In this document: positions 33,577-43,193 of the stretch, in pieces
Layout of the letters: every line of letters starts with the position of its first letter
Position numbering within the stretch: position 1 is the stretch's first letter
From: Acidobacteriota bacterium
GTDB taxonomy: Bacteria; Acidobacteriota; Terriglobia; Terriglobales; Acidobacteriaceae
DNA: 64,000 nucleotides
Assembly (NCBI GenBank): GCA_025359885.1
Contig: JANYDG010000112.1
Location: 37,555-101,554 of the forward strand
Direction of reading: 5' to 3'
Position numbers and translations under genes: made by a program
The notes under the pieces: model-generated
The model's database searches: none
What the model was told of the DNA's origin: nothing
The model's input: the letters and a program-made list of their open reading frames with translations, nothing else

Positions 33577-36500
33577 TTACCTGGTTACGTTGAGCGCGAC
33601 GGTGACAGACTTTGGGGCTGTGCCGGTCACGCTGGTTGCCGTGATCTGGATGTTGTAGCTTCCGACCGCAGCGAGCTTGTTGTTTGCTCCACTGCCACTG
33701 CATCCGATTCCGCACAGGCCAATCGCCAATAGCAGCATGGACGACGCCGTCCACTTCATCCACCTTCGTTTGCGGAAGGGAATGAGGAAGATGCCTGCAA
33801 TCGCGAATGAGGTTGGAAGAGTCCATGGGGAGTCTCTTTTCACCAGGCCAGCGATGGCACTGCCGGTACTGATCACCAGGTTCACCGGCGACGGATGAAT
33901 TCCGTCGAGAGTGACTGTTGAGGAGGTGAACGAGCAGAGCATGTTGGCAGGCAGATTGGCGCAGGCCAGGGAGACGGGCTGTGCAAAACCGCCAAGTGGG
34001 GTCAGGTTCAGGCTGGTTGAGCCCGACTGGCCATCTTGAACGTAGAGGATGGGAGGCAACGGTTGCAAAACGTAGTCGGCAACTGTGTTGACAATGGGCG
34101 AGGAAGCGGAGGGTTGCAGTGCGCCATCGCCGGGGAAGCTAGCGATGAGACTACTGGCGCCGGCAGGCAGTGAGGAGATGACCAAGGTAGCGTTTCCACT
34201 GGCGTCAATCGGAGCGGTGCCGATGGTTGCTGAACCGTTGAGGAAGGTGATCGTTCCGGTAGGGTTATGCAGGCGGACATCCGAGCCAACGTTGGCAATA
34301 AGGGTGACGGGCTGACCTGCGTATGAGTTTGGAGTATTCGCTGCCAGCGATGTGTAGGAGTAGGAGTTGGCAGGGAACGGCACGGTATAGGTCTGGAATC
34401 CAGCCATCACGTTGGCATCGCCACTGAAGTCGACGCGTATCATGTGGGTGCCCGGGGTGGTGACTGTGACCGGCACGGTGTAGGAGCCGCCGTAAAGTGA
34501 AGACAGGGGACCTGTTCCCAGGACAACAGGTGCGGCCGTGATGTCAGAGATGGTGATGGTGCCGTCGTAGGGTGCATACCCCTGGTTGGTGAATCCGACC
34601 TGACCGGCCAGCTCGACCGGGACGTTGGCTACCTGGGTACCGATCGGGAAGAAGTCGAGAATCGTGGACTGGGCTTTGGTGACGCTGTAGGAAAAGCTTC
34701 CCTGGCTGCTGCCGAAGCTTGGATCGCCGGGATAGGTTGCAACCAGCGTATGTGTGCCCGCGGCGAGAGATTGCGAAGGTACGACGTAGGAAATGGTGCT
34801 GGATTGGCTGCTGGGCCCGCCGGTGAGCAGGCTAGATTTTTCGCCGTAGTTGAGCGTCAGCGAGCTAGGGGTGAGGTTTCCGGTTCCGGCATCAAATGCC
34901 TGGGTTACGATGGGTTGGCCATCTGCTGTGAGGCTGAGGTTGCCCGAGGGGTAACCGTACCCGGAGTTACCGGCAACGGCGATGCCTACTTTCCAGGGGA
35001 GGCCATACCCGACCGAGATTGGTGCCTGGGTGAAGCTGCCCCCTGCGAGGGCACCGACAAAGGTTTGGCTGCTCTCGGGTGTAATGCTGACAGGCACGGT
35101 TGTGGAGACGCCGGGCAGATTTTTGGCATCGCCATTGTAGTGAGCGGCTACTTTATATTTGCCGCCAGGAATGGAGGCAGGCTTGAGGTTGGCAACGCCC
35201 GTCGAATCGAGGGTTTCGGAACCTATCCCGACCGTCGCACCCGCAGCGGAAGTTGCGGAGAGAGCCACTAATCCTGTGGGTGTGGTACATGCGCCGCCGC
35301 AGCTCACGGTTGCGGTGAAGGCGACTGGTGTGCCGTGGGTGACTGCAGATTTTTGTCCGGAGCCAAGGGCGAGAGTGGTTTGTGCCGTGCCGCCGGTTGA
35401 GGCGTCTTTCCAGTGATTGACCAGCGCGTTTACGTCAAGCGAACCCAATCCGGAGGCGAGGTCGTAGCCGGGAGTGGCATCGTATCCGACGGTGTACAGC
35501 CCGCTGGGGTCGGGAACCTTGTTGTCACCCTTGATGGTGTCGTGAAAGACGCCGGGGACGGAAGCAAGGCGATAGAACACATAGTTGGCCAGGCCCTGAG
35601 GTTGGCCACCCAGTTTCTGGTTGACCAGCGCCATGATGCCGGCAGCAGCGGGGCTGGAGACGGAAGTGCCTCCAGCGCTGTAGAAGTATTCTCCCGAGCT
35701 GCAGTAGTTGAACATGCAGAAGAGATAACCGTCGTGGAGCGATGCGCTGAGCGAAAGGTCAGGAATGTCGCGCAGACCATCGGCGGGAACTCCGTTGCCC
35801 ACCTGCCAGTCGGGCTTGGCGTAGACAGCGCTGGCACCGCCGCTGCCCGCGAACAAGAGGACGCCGCTGGGGTCGTTGCTGCTTTCATTCCAGACTTTCT
35901 CAGGGATGTAGCCAAGGGCTGACTGGCCGGTGACTGGATCGGTGGTGGTGCTCCAGTAAGTGTCTGGGCTGTCTGTGTCGTCGAATTGAGTTCCGCCGAC
36001 GGCGACGTTGTAGGGGGTGGATGCGATGCCGTTAACGGCGAAGACGCCACTAGAATAGTAACCAGCGGAGGGTGCATCGCAACCGGCGCCGCCACTATCT
36101 CCAGAGGACACAAAGGACGTGATTCCCTGGGCTGCGGCTTGCTGCCAGAGAGAGTTATAGAAATCAAGCTGTGCGTTGCTCATGGTCAATTCGCATTGCC
36201 CGTAGCTGGTACTCATGACGGGGGCGAGATTGTTGTCGACGATGTATGCTGCTGAAACGTCAATGCCATCGGCAAAGTTGCTTTGAGAAACAACGAACTT
36301 GATATGGGCACCGGGAGCGACAGCGCCAGACCAGGTGACGTCAATCATGGCTTCAAAGACATCGCCATTTTGGCCGGGGTTATCTCCGTTGACGATGATC
36401 TCTGGGTCGTTGACGGGTAGGCCGAGGAGATTGCGGAAGTCGTGGACATTCTGCACGTCGATATTGCTGCGACCGACGATGGCGATGGTCTGCCCGATGC

Positions 36501-37242
36501 CGTCAATCCCTGCATCGTAGAGCGGCTTCACGTTGTAGATGCTGGCGAAGTCAGCGGGAGCGATAAAGTGGCTGCCATCGCCAAAGGTGAATTGGCCATT
36601 CTTCTTTTGGAAAGGGATCTTTTTGCCCAGCGAGATGGCGGGCGAAGCGGGTTCACCATTGAGCCGGACGACGCCTTTGACAATCGACCGAAGTGTGGCT
36701 GGAATGCGGATATCTGTCGCATTGGAAATGAAGGGCTTTTCGTTGTAGCTATAGGAGTGCATCTGCGTGGAGAAAGCAGTCTCGACCTGAGCGACGTTGC
36801 CGCTGAAGATGAGGAAGCGGCGGCTTTGCGCAACTTGATGGACGGTAAGTCCCTGAGATTCGAGCCAGCGCTTGACCTGCAAGGTCTGTTCTTCAGAAGC
36901 GCCGAATTGCTTGCCAAACTCGGCGGGCGTGAGCCACTGATGAAAACGGGGCGACGCGGGGTCATGCTGGGCAGCGACGAGTTTCGCGGCGGCCTGCTCC
37001 TGCTGAGGGGTGCGCGCGAGCAGCAGAACCATTCTTCCAAGCGGCTGATTGGGAGAAAGGCGACCGGTGTCGATACTCTTTTTCAAAAGATGTGCTGGCG
37101 CGGAGCCCTCAACGGTGATTGCTTTCGTGGAAGCCGGGAGGTTCTGGGCGGTGGACGGGGAGGAAAAGAGACCGGCGAAGAGTAGGCCCAGGAGAATCAG
37201 GCTCTGAGCAAAACGGCTTTTGGTGTGCAAATGAATGCGCAA
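33577..37242 (-). CDS. Secreted S53 (sedolisin) family serine-carboxyl protease with Ig-like repeats
   Basis: 1,221 residues from TTG at 37242 (GAAAGG upstream). Signal peptide 1-32 (SLILLGLLFAGLFSSPSTAQ). A pro-domain (about 40-210, with HQWLTPAEFGKQFG) is followed by the catalytic domain: Glu297/Asp301 in EAMID, Asp382 in SSGDSGG and Ser527 in GGTSVSSP, the complete sedolisin set. These acid-active proteases suit an acidophile. From about 620 the protein has several Ig-like/beta modules (LASGSGQKSA to GDGALQPSA region). A C-terminal hydrophobic stretch with RKRR and an LCGIGC lipobox-like segment follows, then a short tail. It probably degrades extracellular protein, possibly anchored at the surface. 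Confidence 0.9.
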   Translation of the reverse strand: MRIHLHTKSRFAQSLILLGLLFAGLFSSPSTAQNLPASTKAITVEGSAPAHLLKKSIDTGRLSPNQPLGRMVLLLARTPQQEQAAAKLVAAQHDPASPRFHQWLTPAEFGKQFGASEEQTLQVKRWLESQGLTVHQVAQSRRFLIFSGNVAQVETAFSTQMHSYSYNEKPFISNATDIRIPATLRSIVKGVVRLNGEPASPAISLGKKIPFQKKNGQFTFGDGSHFIAPADFASIYNVKPLYDAGIDGIGQTIAIVGRSNIDVQNVHDFRNLLGLPVNDPEIIVNGDNPGQNGDVFEAMIDVTWSGAVAPGAHIKFVVSQSNFADGIDVSAAYIVDNNLAPVMSTSYGQCELTMSNAQLDFYNSLWQQAAAQGITSFVSSGDSGGAGCDAPSAGYYSSGVFAVNGIASTPYNVAVGGTQFDDTDSPDTYWSTTTDPVTGQSALGYIPEKVWNESSNDPSGVLLFAGSGGASAVYAKPDWQVGNGVPADGLRDIPDLSLSASLHDGYLFCMFNYCSSGEYFYSAGGTSVSSPAAAGIMALVNQKLGGQPQGLANYVFYRLASVPGVFHDTIKGDNKVPDPSGLYTVGYDATPGYDLASGLGSLDVNALVNHWKDASTGGTAQTTLALGSGQKSAVTHGTPVAFTATVSCGGACTTPTGLVALSATSAAGATVGIGSETLDSTGVANLKPASIPGGKYKVAAHYNGDAKNLPGVSTTVPVSITPESSQTFVGALAGGSFTQAPISVGYGLPWKVGIAVAGNSGYGYPSGNLSLTADGQPIVTQAFDAGTGNLTPSSLTLNYGEKSSLLTGGPSSQSSTISYVVPSQSLAAGTHTLVATYPGDPSFGSSQGSFSYSVTKAQSTILDFFPIGTQVANVPVELAGQVGFTNQGYAPYDGTITISDITAAPVVLGTGPLSSLYGGSYTVPVTVTTPGTHMIRVDFSGDANVMAGFQTYTVPFPANSYSYTSLAANTPNSYAGQPVTLIANVGSDVRLHNPTGTITFLNGSATIGTAPIDASGNATLVISSLPAGASSLIASFPGDGALQPSASSPIVNTVADYVLQPLPPILYVQDGQSGSTSLNLTPLGGFAQPVSLACANLPANMLCSFTSSTVTLDGIHPSPVNLVISTGSAIAGLVKRDSPWTLPTSFAIAGIFLIPFRKRRWMKWTASSMLLLAIGLCGIGCSGSGANNKLAAVGSYNIQITATSVTGTAPKSVTVALNVTR

Positions 37243-37398
37243 TCGATATGCCTTTCAGTTCGATGATTGGAATTGAATATACATGCCTTGCGTCGCACGA
37301 CACTCTTGATTGAAGGCATGGGGGCACACGCTCTGACACGGTCGAGTCTTACATTCCAGAGAGACCTCCGCAGATCCAACTCTTGCACGGCCCCTGAG

Positions 37399-38871
37399 TT
37401 ACCGGGCCACAATTGGCTGACCCGGCAGGGTGGATTCGTCGAGTTTGCCGTTGATGACTACCGGGTGGCCGGCGACTAACACGTATTGGAATCCTGTTGA
37501 GTATTGGGCGGGGTTTTCGAAGGTGGCTTTGTCGATGACTTTGTCGGGGTGAAAGGCGATGATGTCGGCGTCGGCGCCTACCTGAAGGCGGCCTTTGTGT
37601 TTCATCTGCGGGGAGATGGCTTCGAGGCGTTTGGCGGGGGCCAGTGACGACCGACGGATGGCTTCCATGAGGGTGAGGGCTTTTTCCTGGCGGACGTAGC
37701 GGCCGAGGACACGGGCGTAGGTGCCGGCGCTGCGGGGGTGGCCTTTGCCGTTGGTCAGGGTTCCGTCGCTGGCGATCATCACCATGGGGTCGGCCATGGC
37801 GCGGCGGACCATCTCTTCCGTGTTGGTGAAGAGGATGACTTTGCCGCCGGTTTTGCGGTAGCGGTTGAAGGATTCTTCGGTGAGCCGTTCGCCGGTTTCG
37901 ACCCATTGCAGGTCGTGGTAGGTGATGTCGAGCTTCTGCTGCCAGCCGGGGCCGAGTACGTCGGATTCGATGGCGGTGGCTCCGGCGATGTAGGGGTAGG
38001 CTTCGGTGGAGACATCGAGGCCGAGGGTGCGCGCCCCGTGAATGATGGAGAGGGCGAGCGGGGTGAGCTGGTTGGCCATGCTGTTGATGTGGACGATATG
38101 GACGGCTGCGCCGGTGATGGCGGCATCGGCAATCATCTCCTGGAGTGAATCAACAACGCCGGGGGTGAGGCCGCCGGGGTTGCGCATGTGCACGAAGATG
38201 GGTTCGCGCCAGCGTGCGGCGAGCTGGAAGACGCGAAGGATGTCGGCGGGGGTTTCGCGGGGAGTGTAAGCGAGGCCCATGCCGATGCCGAGGCCGCCTT
38301 CGCGCAGACCCTGCTCGACGTCGGCGAGGATCTGGTCCTGCTGGGCGACGGTGGGGGTGTCGGTGATGACCTTGTCACGGGGCAGCCAGGATCCGGTGTC
38401 GTGCATGACGGCCATGGCGGCGGGGATGTGCCCGCTGCTGGCACCGTAGTTGATGAGGGCTTTGCCGTGCCGTTCGGCGTACCAGGGGGCGACGGGGAAG
38501 ACGCCTTTTTCAAGCTCAAGGGCGGTGGTGACCCCGTCCATGGCTTTATAGCGGTAGTTTTCGGGGTCCTGGCCGTGGGAGTGGAGGTCAATGAAGCCGG
38601 GGGCGACGACGAGGCCGGTGGCGTCGAGGATGGTGGTGCCTTTGAGTTCTTCCGTGGAGATGGCGGCGATTCGGCCGTCACGAATGGCGACGCTGCGGAG
38701 GCCGTCGAGTTTGGTTTCAGGGTCGATGACGCGGCCGTTGCGCAGGACGAGGTCGTAGGTTGGTGTCTGAGCCGGGGCTGGAGCCGGGACCAGGACCAGG
38801 GCGAGGTTGATCGTGGTCGCGAGAAGCAGCCAAGACAGATATCGGAGGGGGCGAAGGGTCGCAGCAGGCAT
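37399..38871 (-). CDS. Exported N-acyl-D-amino-acid deacylase (amidohydrolase)
   Basis: 490 residues from ATG at 38871. A signal peptide (LSWLLLATTINLALVLVPAPAPAQ) directs export. D-aminoacylases release D-amino acids from N-acyl forms. Amidohydrolase motifs: DATGLVVAPGFIDLHSHGQD (metal His pair), IVHINSM, and ASDGTLTNGKGHPRSAGTYA with the catalytic Asp and the family's HPR motif. GADADIIAF marks the C-terminal beta domain. Divergent from alanine racemase, only 69 bp away, which suggests handling of D-amino acids from peptidoglycan or soil. No transporter is adjacent. Confidence 0.85.
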   Translation of the reverse strand: MPAATLRPLRYLSWLLLATTINLALVLVPAPAPAQTPTYDLVLRNGRVIDPETKLDGLRSVAIRDGRIAAISTEELKGTTILDATGLVVAPGFIDLHSHGQDPENYRYKAMDGVTTALELEKGVFPVAPWYAERHGKALINYGASSGHIPAAMAVMHDTGSWLPRDKVITDTPTVAQQDQILADVEQGLREGGLGIGMGLAYTPRETPADILRVFQLAARWREPIFVHMRNPGGLTPGVVDSLQEMIADAAITGAAVHIVHINSMANQLTPLALSIIHGARTLGLDVSTEAYPYIAGATAIESDVLGPGWQQKLDITYHDLQWVETGERLTEESFNRYRKTGGKVILFTNTEEMVRRAMADPMVMIASDGTLTNGKGHPRSAGTYARVLGRYVRQEKALTLMEAIRRSSLAPAKRLEAISPQMKHKGRLQVGADADIIAFHPDKVIDKATFENPAQYSTGFQYVLVAGHPVVINGKLDESTLPGQPIVAR

Positions 38872-38940
38872 GGGGGCATTCTATCCCTTGTGCCGAGACT
38901 TCGTGAGGTTGATCTGTGAAGCAGGGCGGTAGGATAGAGA

Positions 38941-40179
38941 GTGGACTTTTCGATGCGACTGCGGCCTTGCTGGGTGGAGATTTCTGCGCCGGCGTTGGAA
39001 GAAAACTATCGAGTCTTGGCGCGAAGGTGCCTGGAGGCGTCTGGCATCTATTCCCTTCCCGACTCGAAAAAATCGGATCCGGTCGAGCTGCTGGCGATTG
39101 TGAAAGCGAATGCCTATGGGCATGGTCTGAGCATCTGCGCACCTGCGGCGGTTCGGGCGGGTGCGCATTGGCTGGGCGTGACCAGCGTGGAAGAGGGTGT
39201 GGCTACGCGCGCATTGTGCCCGCATGCGGAAATCCTGGTGATCAGCGGGCCATTTACAGGGCAGGGCGCGGCGGTGGTGGCCAACCGGCTGACAGCCGTT
39301 GTCTGGGATGCGTGGCAACTGTACGAGCTCGAGGGGGCGGCAGAGGCGGCAGGCGTCGGCGAGCTGCCGGTGCACCTGGAGCTGGATACCGGGATGACCC
39401 GGCAGGGGGTCGGGGCAGAGGGGCTGGACAAAATCCTGGAGTGCCTTCGTGCTTGCCGGTTGCTGCGCGTGGACGGGTTGATGACCCATCTCTATGCCGC
39501 GGACGAAAGCGATGGCGCTGAGACGCGCGGGCAGATGGCAGAGCTGGAAGCGCTGGTCACGCGGGTCGTGGCTGCGGGTTTGAGGCCAAACTGGCTGCAT
39601 GTAGGGAACTCAGCGGCGGTCCTGGGCGGGGAAGCTGTTTCAGCGCTTGCCGGCCTGGCTGTGCAATGGGGAATGCGGGCGATGGCGCGCCCCGGCCTCG
39701 CGCTGTATGGGCTGGCTCCGGAGTTTCTGCCGCCCGCTGCCGAGTTGACGACAGCTTCCGTGGCTGCACTGCGGGCCAGGCTGACGCCGGTACTCACGTG
39801 GAAGACCCAGGTAGTGAGCGTGCGTGCGGTCGAGCCGGGCGCTGTTCTGGGCTATAACGGCACGTTTGTAGCGACCGAACCGATGCGGGTGGCGCTGCTT
39901 GCGGTGGGCTACGGCGACGGGTTGCGGCGGGGTCTCTCGAATCGCGGCACTGTCCTCATTCGCGGGGAACGGGCACCGATTGTTGGCCGGATTTCAATGG
40001 ACCAGACGGTGGTCGACGTGACGGAGATTGCCGGAGCCGATGTGGGAGATGAGGCCGTCCTGCTGGGGCGGCAGGGTGAGGATCGCATTTCGCCCGAGGA
40101 GCATGCCGCGTGGGCGGGGACAATTGTGTGGGAGATTCTGACCTCGATCGCGGAGCGGGTTGAGCGGGTTGCGCTTTGA
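38941..40179 (+). CDS. alr: Alanine racemase
   Basis: 412 residues from GTG 38941; ATG 38953 is an alternative. This PLP enzyme interconverts L- and D-alanine for peptidoglycan. LAIVKANAYGHG holds the PLP-binding Lys55. HLELDTGMTRQGV, LMTHLYAADESD and LHVGNSAAV are barrel motifs. VLGYNGTF carries the catalytic Tyr, and VGRISMDQTVVDVTEI the second-subunit residues. An ~18-residue insertion after residue 30 (SLPDSKKSDPVE region) lengthens the first helix loop relative to usual. The divergent neighbour is a D-aminoacylase. The ABHD18-like gene follows 40 bp downstream. Confidence 0.93.
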   Translation: MDFSMRLRPCWVEISAPALEENYRVLARRCLEASGIYSLPDSKKSDPVELLAIVKANAYGHGLSICAPAAVRAGAHWLGVTSVEEGVATRALCPHAEILVISGPFTGQGAAVVANRLTAVVWDAWQLYELEGAAEAAGVGELPVHLELDTGMTRQGVGAEGLDKILECLRACRLLRVDGLMTHLYAADESDGAETRGQMAELEALVTRVVAAGLRPNWLHVGNSAAVLGGEAVSALAGLAVQWGMRAMARPGLALYGLAPEFLPPAAELTTASVAALRARLTPVLTWKTQVVSVRAVEPGAVLGYNGTFVATEPMRVALLAVGYGDGLRRGLSNRGTVLIRGERAPIVGRISMDQTVVDVTEIAGADVGDEAVLLGRQGEDRISPEEHAAWAGTIVWEILTSIAERVERVAL

Positions 40180-40219
40180 CAGAGTTGCAATACGGCCGCT
40201 GGTAAACTTGGACTTGAGC

Positions 40220-41515
40220 ATGCTTAATAACCTCTACTCGCGCTGGATGTACTCCTGGGAGACGCGGCTGACCATGCGCGATCAAAACCGCGTGGTACGT
40301 CCGCTGGAGTGGGGCTTTAACTGGCTCGCGCCGTATATTGACAAGGCTGGCCTGGCGGGACGGGTTGGGCGACTGGTAGATGCGGGCGCGTCAGAGCAGG
40401 CGATGGTCGAGGTGAACGAAGCGATTCTGGCCGATAGCGAGCGTTTTTTTGGGTACGAGCGTCCAACGGATTTTCGCTTGGAGTCTCGGCATCCGATGCT
40501 CTTCCCGACCAATGTGCGGCCGGAGACGCTGGAGCGGGATGCGCGACTCAAGTCGCTGGCGGCAGATGGAAAGGTGGAGCGGGCGCAGTTTTTGCGGTTC
40601 ACCTCGCCGGAGCGGACGCCTTACGCAGAGAACGACCTGGTAAACGCGCGCTGGTATCCTGCGGATCGAAAGAAGCAGACTGGCAAGCCGAAGCAGGCAA
40701 TGATTGTATTGCCGCAGTGGAATGCGGATGCTTTTAGCCATAACGCACTGTGCACGCTGTTCAACCGGTTTGGGATTTCGGCGCTGCGGCTATCAAAGCC
40801 GTATCACGACATTCGACGGCCGAGCGAACTGGAGCGGTCAGACTACGCGGTGAGCGCGAATATCGGGCGGACGCTCTCGGCGACGCGGCAGGCGGTGGTG
40901 GACATTCGCTGTTGCGTGGATTGGCTTGAGTCGCAGGGCTATGAGCAGTTTGGCGTGCTGGGGACGAGCCTGGGGAGCTGCTATGCCTTTTTGGCGAGCG
41001 CGCATGACCGGCGGATTCGGGTGAATGCTTTTAATCACGCATCGGCGGCGTTTGGGGATGTGGTGTGGGATGGGCAGAGCACGCGGCACATTCGACAGGC
41101 GCTGCAGGATGCGGGACTGAATCGGGTGAGTTTGCGGGGAGTATGGGGGGGGATTAGCCCGCTGCACTACTACGGGAAGTTTCAAAAACAGGGACGAGGG
41201 AAAAAGGACGAGGGAATCGCCGGGAGTGCGGCGGAGGTTGCGAAGAAGGTATTGCTGATTTATGCGCGGTACGATCTGACGTTTCCGCTCGAGTATTCGC
41301 TGGAGGTAGTGAAGTCCTTCCATGCGCACGGGATCAAATTTGAGGAGCGGGTGCTGCCTTGCGGGCACTACACCACTGGGGAGACGCCGTACCAATATAT
41401 TGACGGGTGGTACCTGGGGTCGTTTGTGTGGCGGGCGTTTCGAGAGCTGGCGAGGGAGAGGATTTCGACAGGAAATTCAGCAGAGTCAATCGAGCCGGAT
41501 CTGGTAGCGAAGTAA
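40220..41515 (+). CDS. Alpha/beta hydrolase of the ABHD18-like family
   Basis: 431 residues from ATG 40220; the frame extends back into alr but homology-like sequence starts here. The fold is shown by QAMIVLPQWNADAFSH (oxyanion region), GVLGTSLGSCYAF with the nucleophile Ser, LLIYARYDLTFPLEYS with the acid Asp, and PCGHYTTG with the His. The N-terminal ~130 residues form a cap-like helical region. Between the Ser and Asp motifs is a short basic/Gly segment (KQGRGKKDEG) encoded by GGGACGAGGG words (41190-41219) seen elsewhere in spacers, so probably inserted repeat DNA. No signal peptide. Substrate unknown. Confidence 0.75.
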   Translation: MLNNLYSRWMYSWETRLTMRDQNRVVRPLEWGFNWLAPYIDKAGLAGRVGRLVDAGASEQAMVEVNEAILADSERFFGYERPTDFRLESRHPMLFPTNVRPETLERDARLKSLAADGKVERAQFLRFTSPERTPYAENDLVNARWYPADRKKQTGKPKQAMIVLPQWNADAFSHNALCTLFNRFGISALRLSKPYHDIRRPSELERSDYAVSANIGRTLSATRQAVVDIRCCVDWLESQGYEQFGVLGTSLGSCYAFLASAHDRRIRVNAFNHASAAFGDVVWDGQSTRHIRQALQDAGLNRVSLRGVWGGISPLHYYGKFQKQGRGKKDEGIAGSAAEVAKKVLLIYARYDLTFPLEYSLEVVKSFHAHGIKFEERVLPCGHYTTGETPYQYIDGWYLGSFVWRAFRELARERISTGNSAESIEPDLVAK

Positions 41516-41524
41516 GGATTCGGG

Positions 41525-42397
41525 CTAGCGAAGAGTATTTAGATTCATTCGTAACAGCTTGGCGGGGTCGAGCATGGCGCCTTGCCAGCGGATAGCCCAG
41601 TGCAGGTGGGGTCCGGTGACGCGGCCGGTGGCGCCGGAAAGGCCGAGTTGCTGGCCGCGGGCGACGCGCTGGCCGGGTTTCACGTCAATGCGCGAGAGAT
41701 GCATGGAGATGCTGATCAGTCCCTGGCCGTGGTCGATCATGACGCAGTTTCCTTCGTAATAGAGCGGCTGGGCGAGCAGGACGACTCCTGCATTGCCGGC
41801 GTGGACGGGCGTGCCGGTAGCGGCGCGGAAGTCAGTTCCTTTATGGATGCTGGCGAGCTTGCCGTTGAATATCCTCCTCGTGCCGAAGCTGTCAGTGGGG
41901 GCGGCGCGCACGGGTGTGAGGAAGCTGCCGGCCCAGAGTGGCAGAGCGGTCGATGCTTCGGCCTGAGCGAAGAGCTTCTCTTTGAGCTTTCTTTCGGAAT
42001 CGATCTGCATGAGAGCTTCACGGCCAGGTTCGACGAATTTTGGCTGGACGGTCAGGGAGCCGGTTCGGTAATGGGCGGAGTGGATGGAGACTGGAAGGGA
42101 GAGGTCGCGAGGAATCGTGCCTGCGATCGTGCCTTGTTCGCAGGTGAGGGTGAGCTTTGAGAGGCCGGAAGTGGCTTCGACATCGACACCGGCGAGGGCG
42201 TACCAATCCTGATCGCCGTGGCTGCGGAAGAAGGCGATGGGGTGGCCAAGCCATTGGCCCTCGACCCGGAGGCAGGAGCTGTGGACGTGGATGAGTTCAG
42301 GCGAGCCGGGTTCGACGAGGGAGGGCGTGAGTGTGACAGGAGACTGAGCGGCGGCGAAGAGCGGAAAAGCACCTAGGAAGAGGAGAAGAAGACGCAT
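41525..42397 (-). CDS. Secreted M23 (LytM-type) metallopeptidase
   Basis: 290 residues from ATG at 42397, with signal peptide MRLLLLFLGAFPLFAAAQ. The N-terminal part is beta-rich (PSLVEPGSPELIHV). The C-terminal LytM domain has IHKGTDF (zinc His and Asp), VMIDHGQGLISISMHLS and PHLHW, a complete zinc site, so it is probably an active cell-wall endopeptidase. Last gene of the minus-strand unit folC-plsC-M23, 29 bp after plsC. Confidence 0.9.
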   Translation of the reverse strand: MRLLLLFLGAFPLFAAAQSPVTLTPSLVEPGSPELIHVHSSCLRVEGQWLGHPIAFFRSHGDQDWYALAGVDVEATSGLSKLTLTCEQGTIAGTIPRDLSLPVSIHSAHYRTGSLTVQPKFVEPGREALMQIDSERKLKEKLFAQAEASTALPLWAGSFLTPVRAAPTDSFGTRRIFNGKLASIHKGTDFRAATGTPVHAGNAGVVLLAQPLYYEGNCVMIDHGQGLISISMHLSRIDVKPGQRVARGQQLGLSGATGRVTGPHLHWAIRWQGAMLDPAKLLRMNLNTLR

Positions 42398-42426
42398 TGA
42401 GGCAAGGATAGCTGATTGTCGAGCGG

Positions 42427-43176
42427 TTAACTGTTCGCATCGATGAGGTCGCCGATTGCCTGGCGGAGCTGCTTGGAGAGATCCTCTGCCTGGCGCAGTG
42501 TCAGCCCCTCGGTCGGGATGGGCCTACCGAAGATGAGCTTGAGCGGACGCTGCCGGGTGGCGGGAAAAAAGTGGGTGGTGTGGATGGGCAGAAGGTGATA
42601 GACGCCCACGAGCGCGACGGGTACGAGCGGCACCTGGGCGCGGATGGCGAGGTACGACGCTCCGTTGAGGAAGCTTTGAAGCTGGCCATCCGGTGTGCGG
42701 CCGCCCTCGGGGAAGACGAAGACATTCAAACCGCTGCGCAGGGTTTTAACGGCAGCGCCAAGGCTTGAAACAGTGCTGCGCGGGTTGGCGGTATCGATGG
42801 GCAACTGGCCGCTGCGCTCGAGGTACCAGCCGATGAAAGGCAGCTTCCACAGCTCAATTTTGGCCAGGATACGGAACTGGAAGGGCAAGCTGGCGAAGAC
42901 GACGGGTGTATCCATGTAGCTGGTGTGGTTGGCAGCGTAGACGGCCGTTTCAGCTGGGATGTTTTCTTGGCCGATGACCTGCAGGGGCGACGCAGAGAAG
43001 AAGACCGAAGTTCGCGCCCAGACCCGGGCGATGCGGTGCTGCAGCCGACCGGACCGGTCAAAGTAGGAGGCAGCGAGCGAAACCGTTCCGAAGACGGCCG
43101 TGGAGAGGAAAAACGGCGGCGCCAGCAGGAAGTTGGAGCGGAGGCGTGCGGCGAGTGGCAGAGGATTCGGTCGCAT
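42427..43176 (-). CDS. plsC: 1-acyl-sn-glycerol-3-phosphate acyltransferase
   Basis: 249 residues from ATG at 43176. PlsC acylates lysophosphatidate at the inner membrane. NHTSYMD is the NHx4D catalytic motif; FPEGGRT is the substrate-binding motif; a hydrophobic N-terminal segment (FFLSTAVFGTVSLAASYF) anchors it. A later VPVALVGVYHLLP fits the family's fourth block. It starts 17 bp after folC ends and is followed by the M23 peptidase gene, so a three-gene operon is likely. Confidence 0.9.
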   Translation of the reverse strand: MRPNPLPLAARLRSNFLLAPPFFLSTAVFGTVSLAASYFDRSGRLQHRIARVWARTSVFFSASPLQVIGQENIPAETAVYAANHTSYMDTPVVFASLPFQFRILAKIELWKLPFIGWYLERSGQLPIDTANPRSTVSSLGAAVKTLRSGLNVFVFPEGGRTPDGQLQSFLNGASYLAIRAQVPLVPVALVGVYHLLPIHTTHFFPATRQRPLKLIFGRPIPTEGLTLRQAEDLSKQLRQAIGDLIDANS

Positions 43177-43193
43177 GATTTCTAAAAAGAGGA

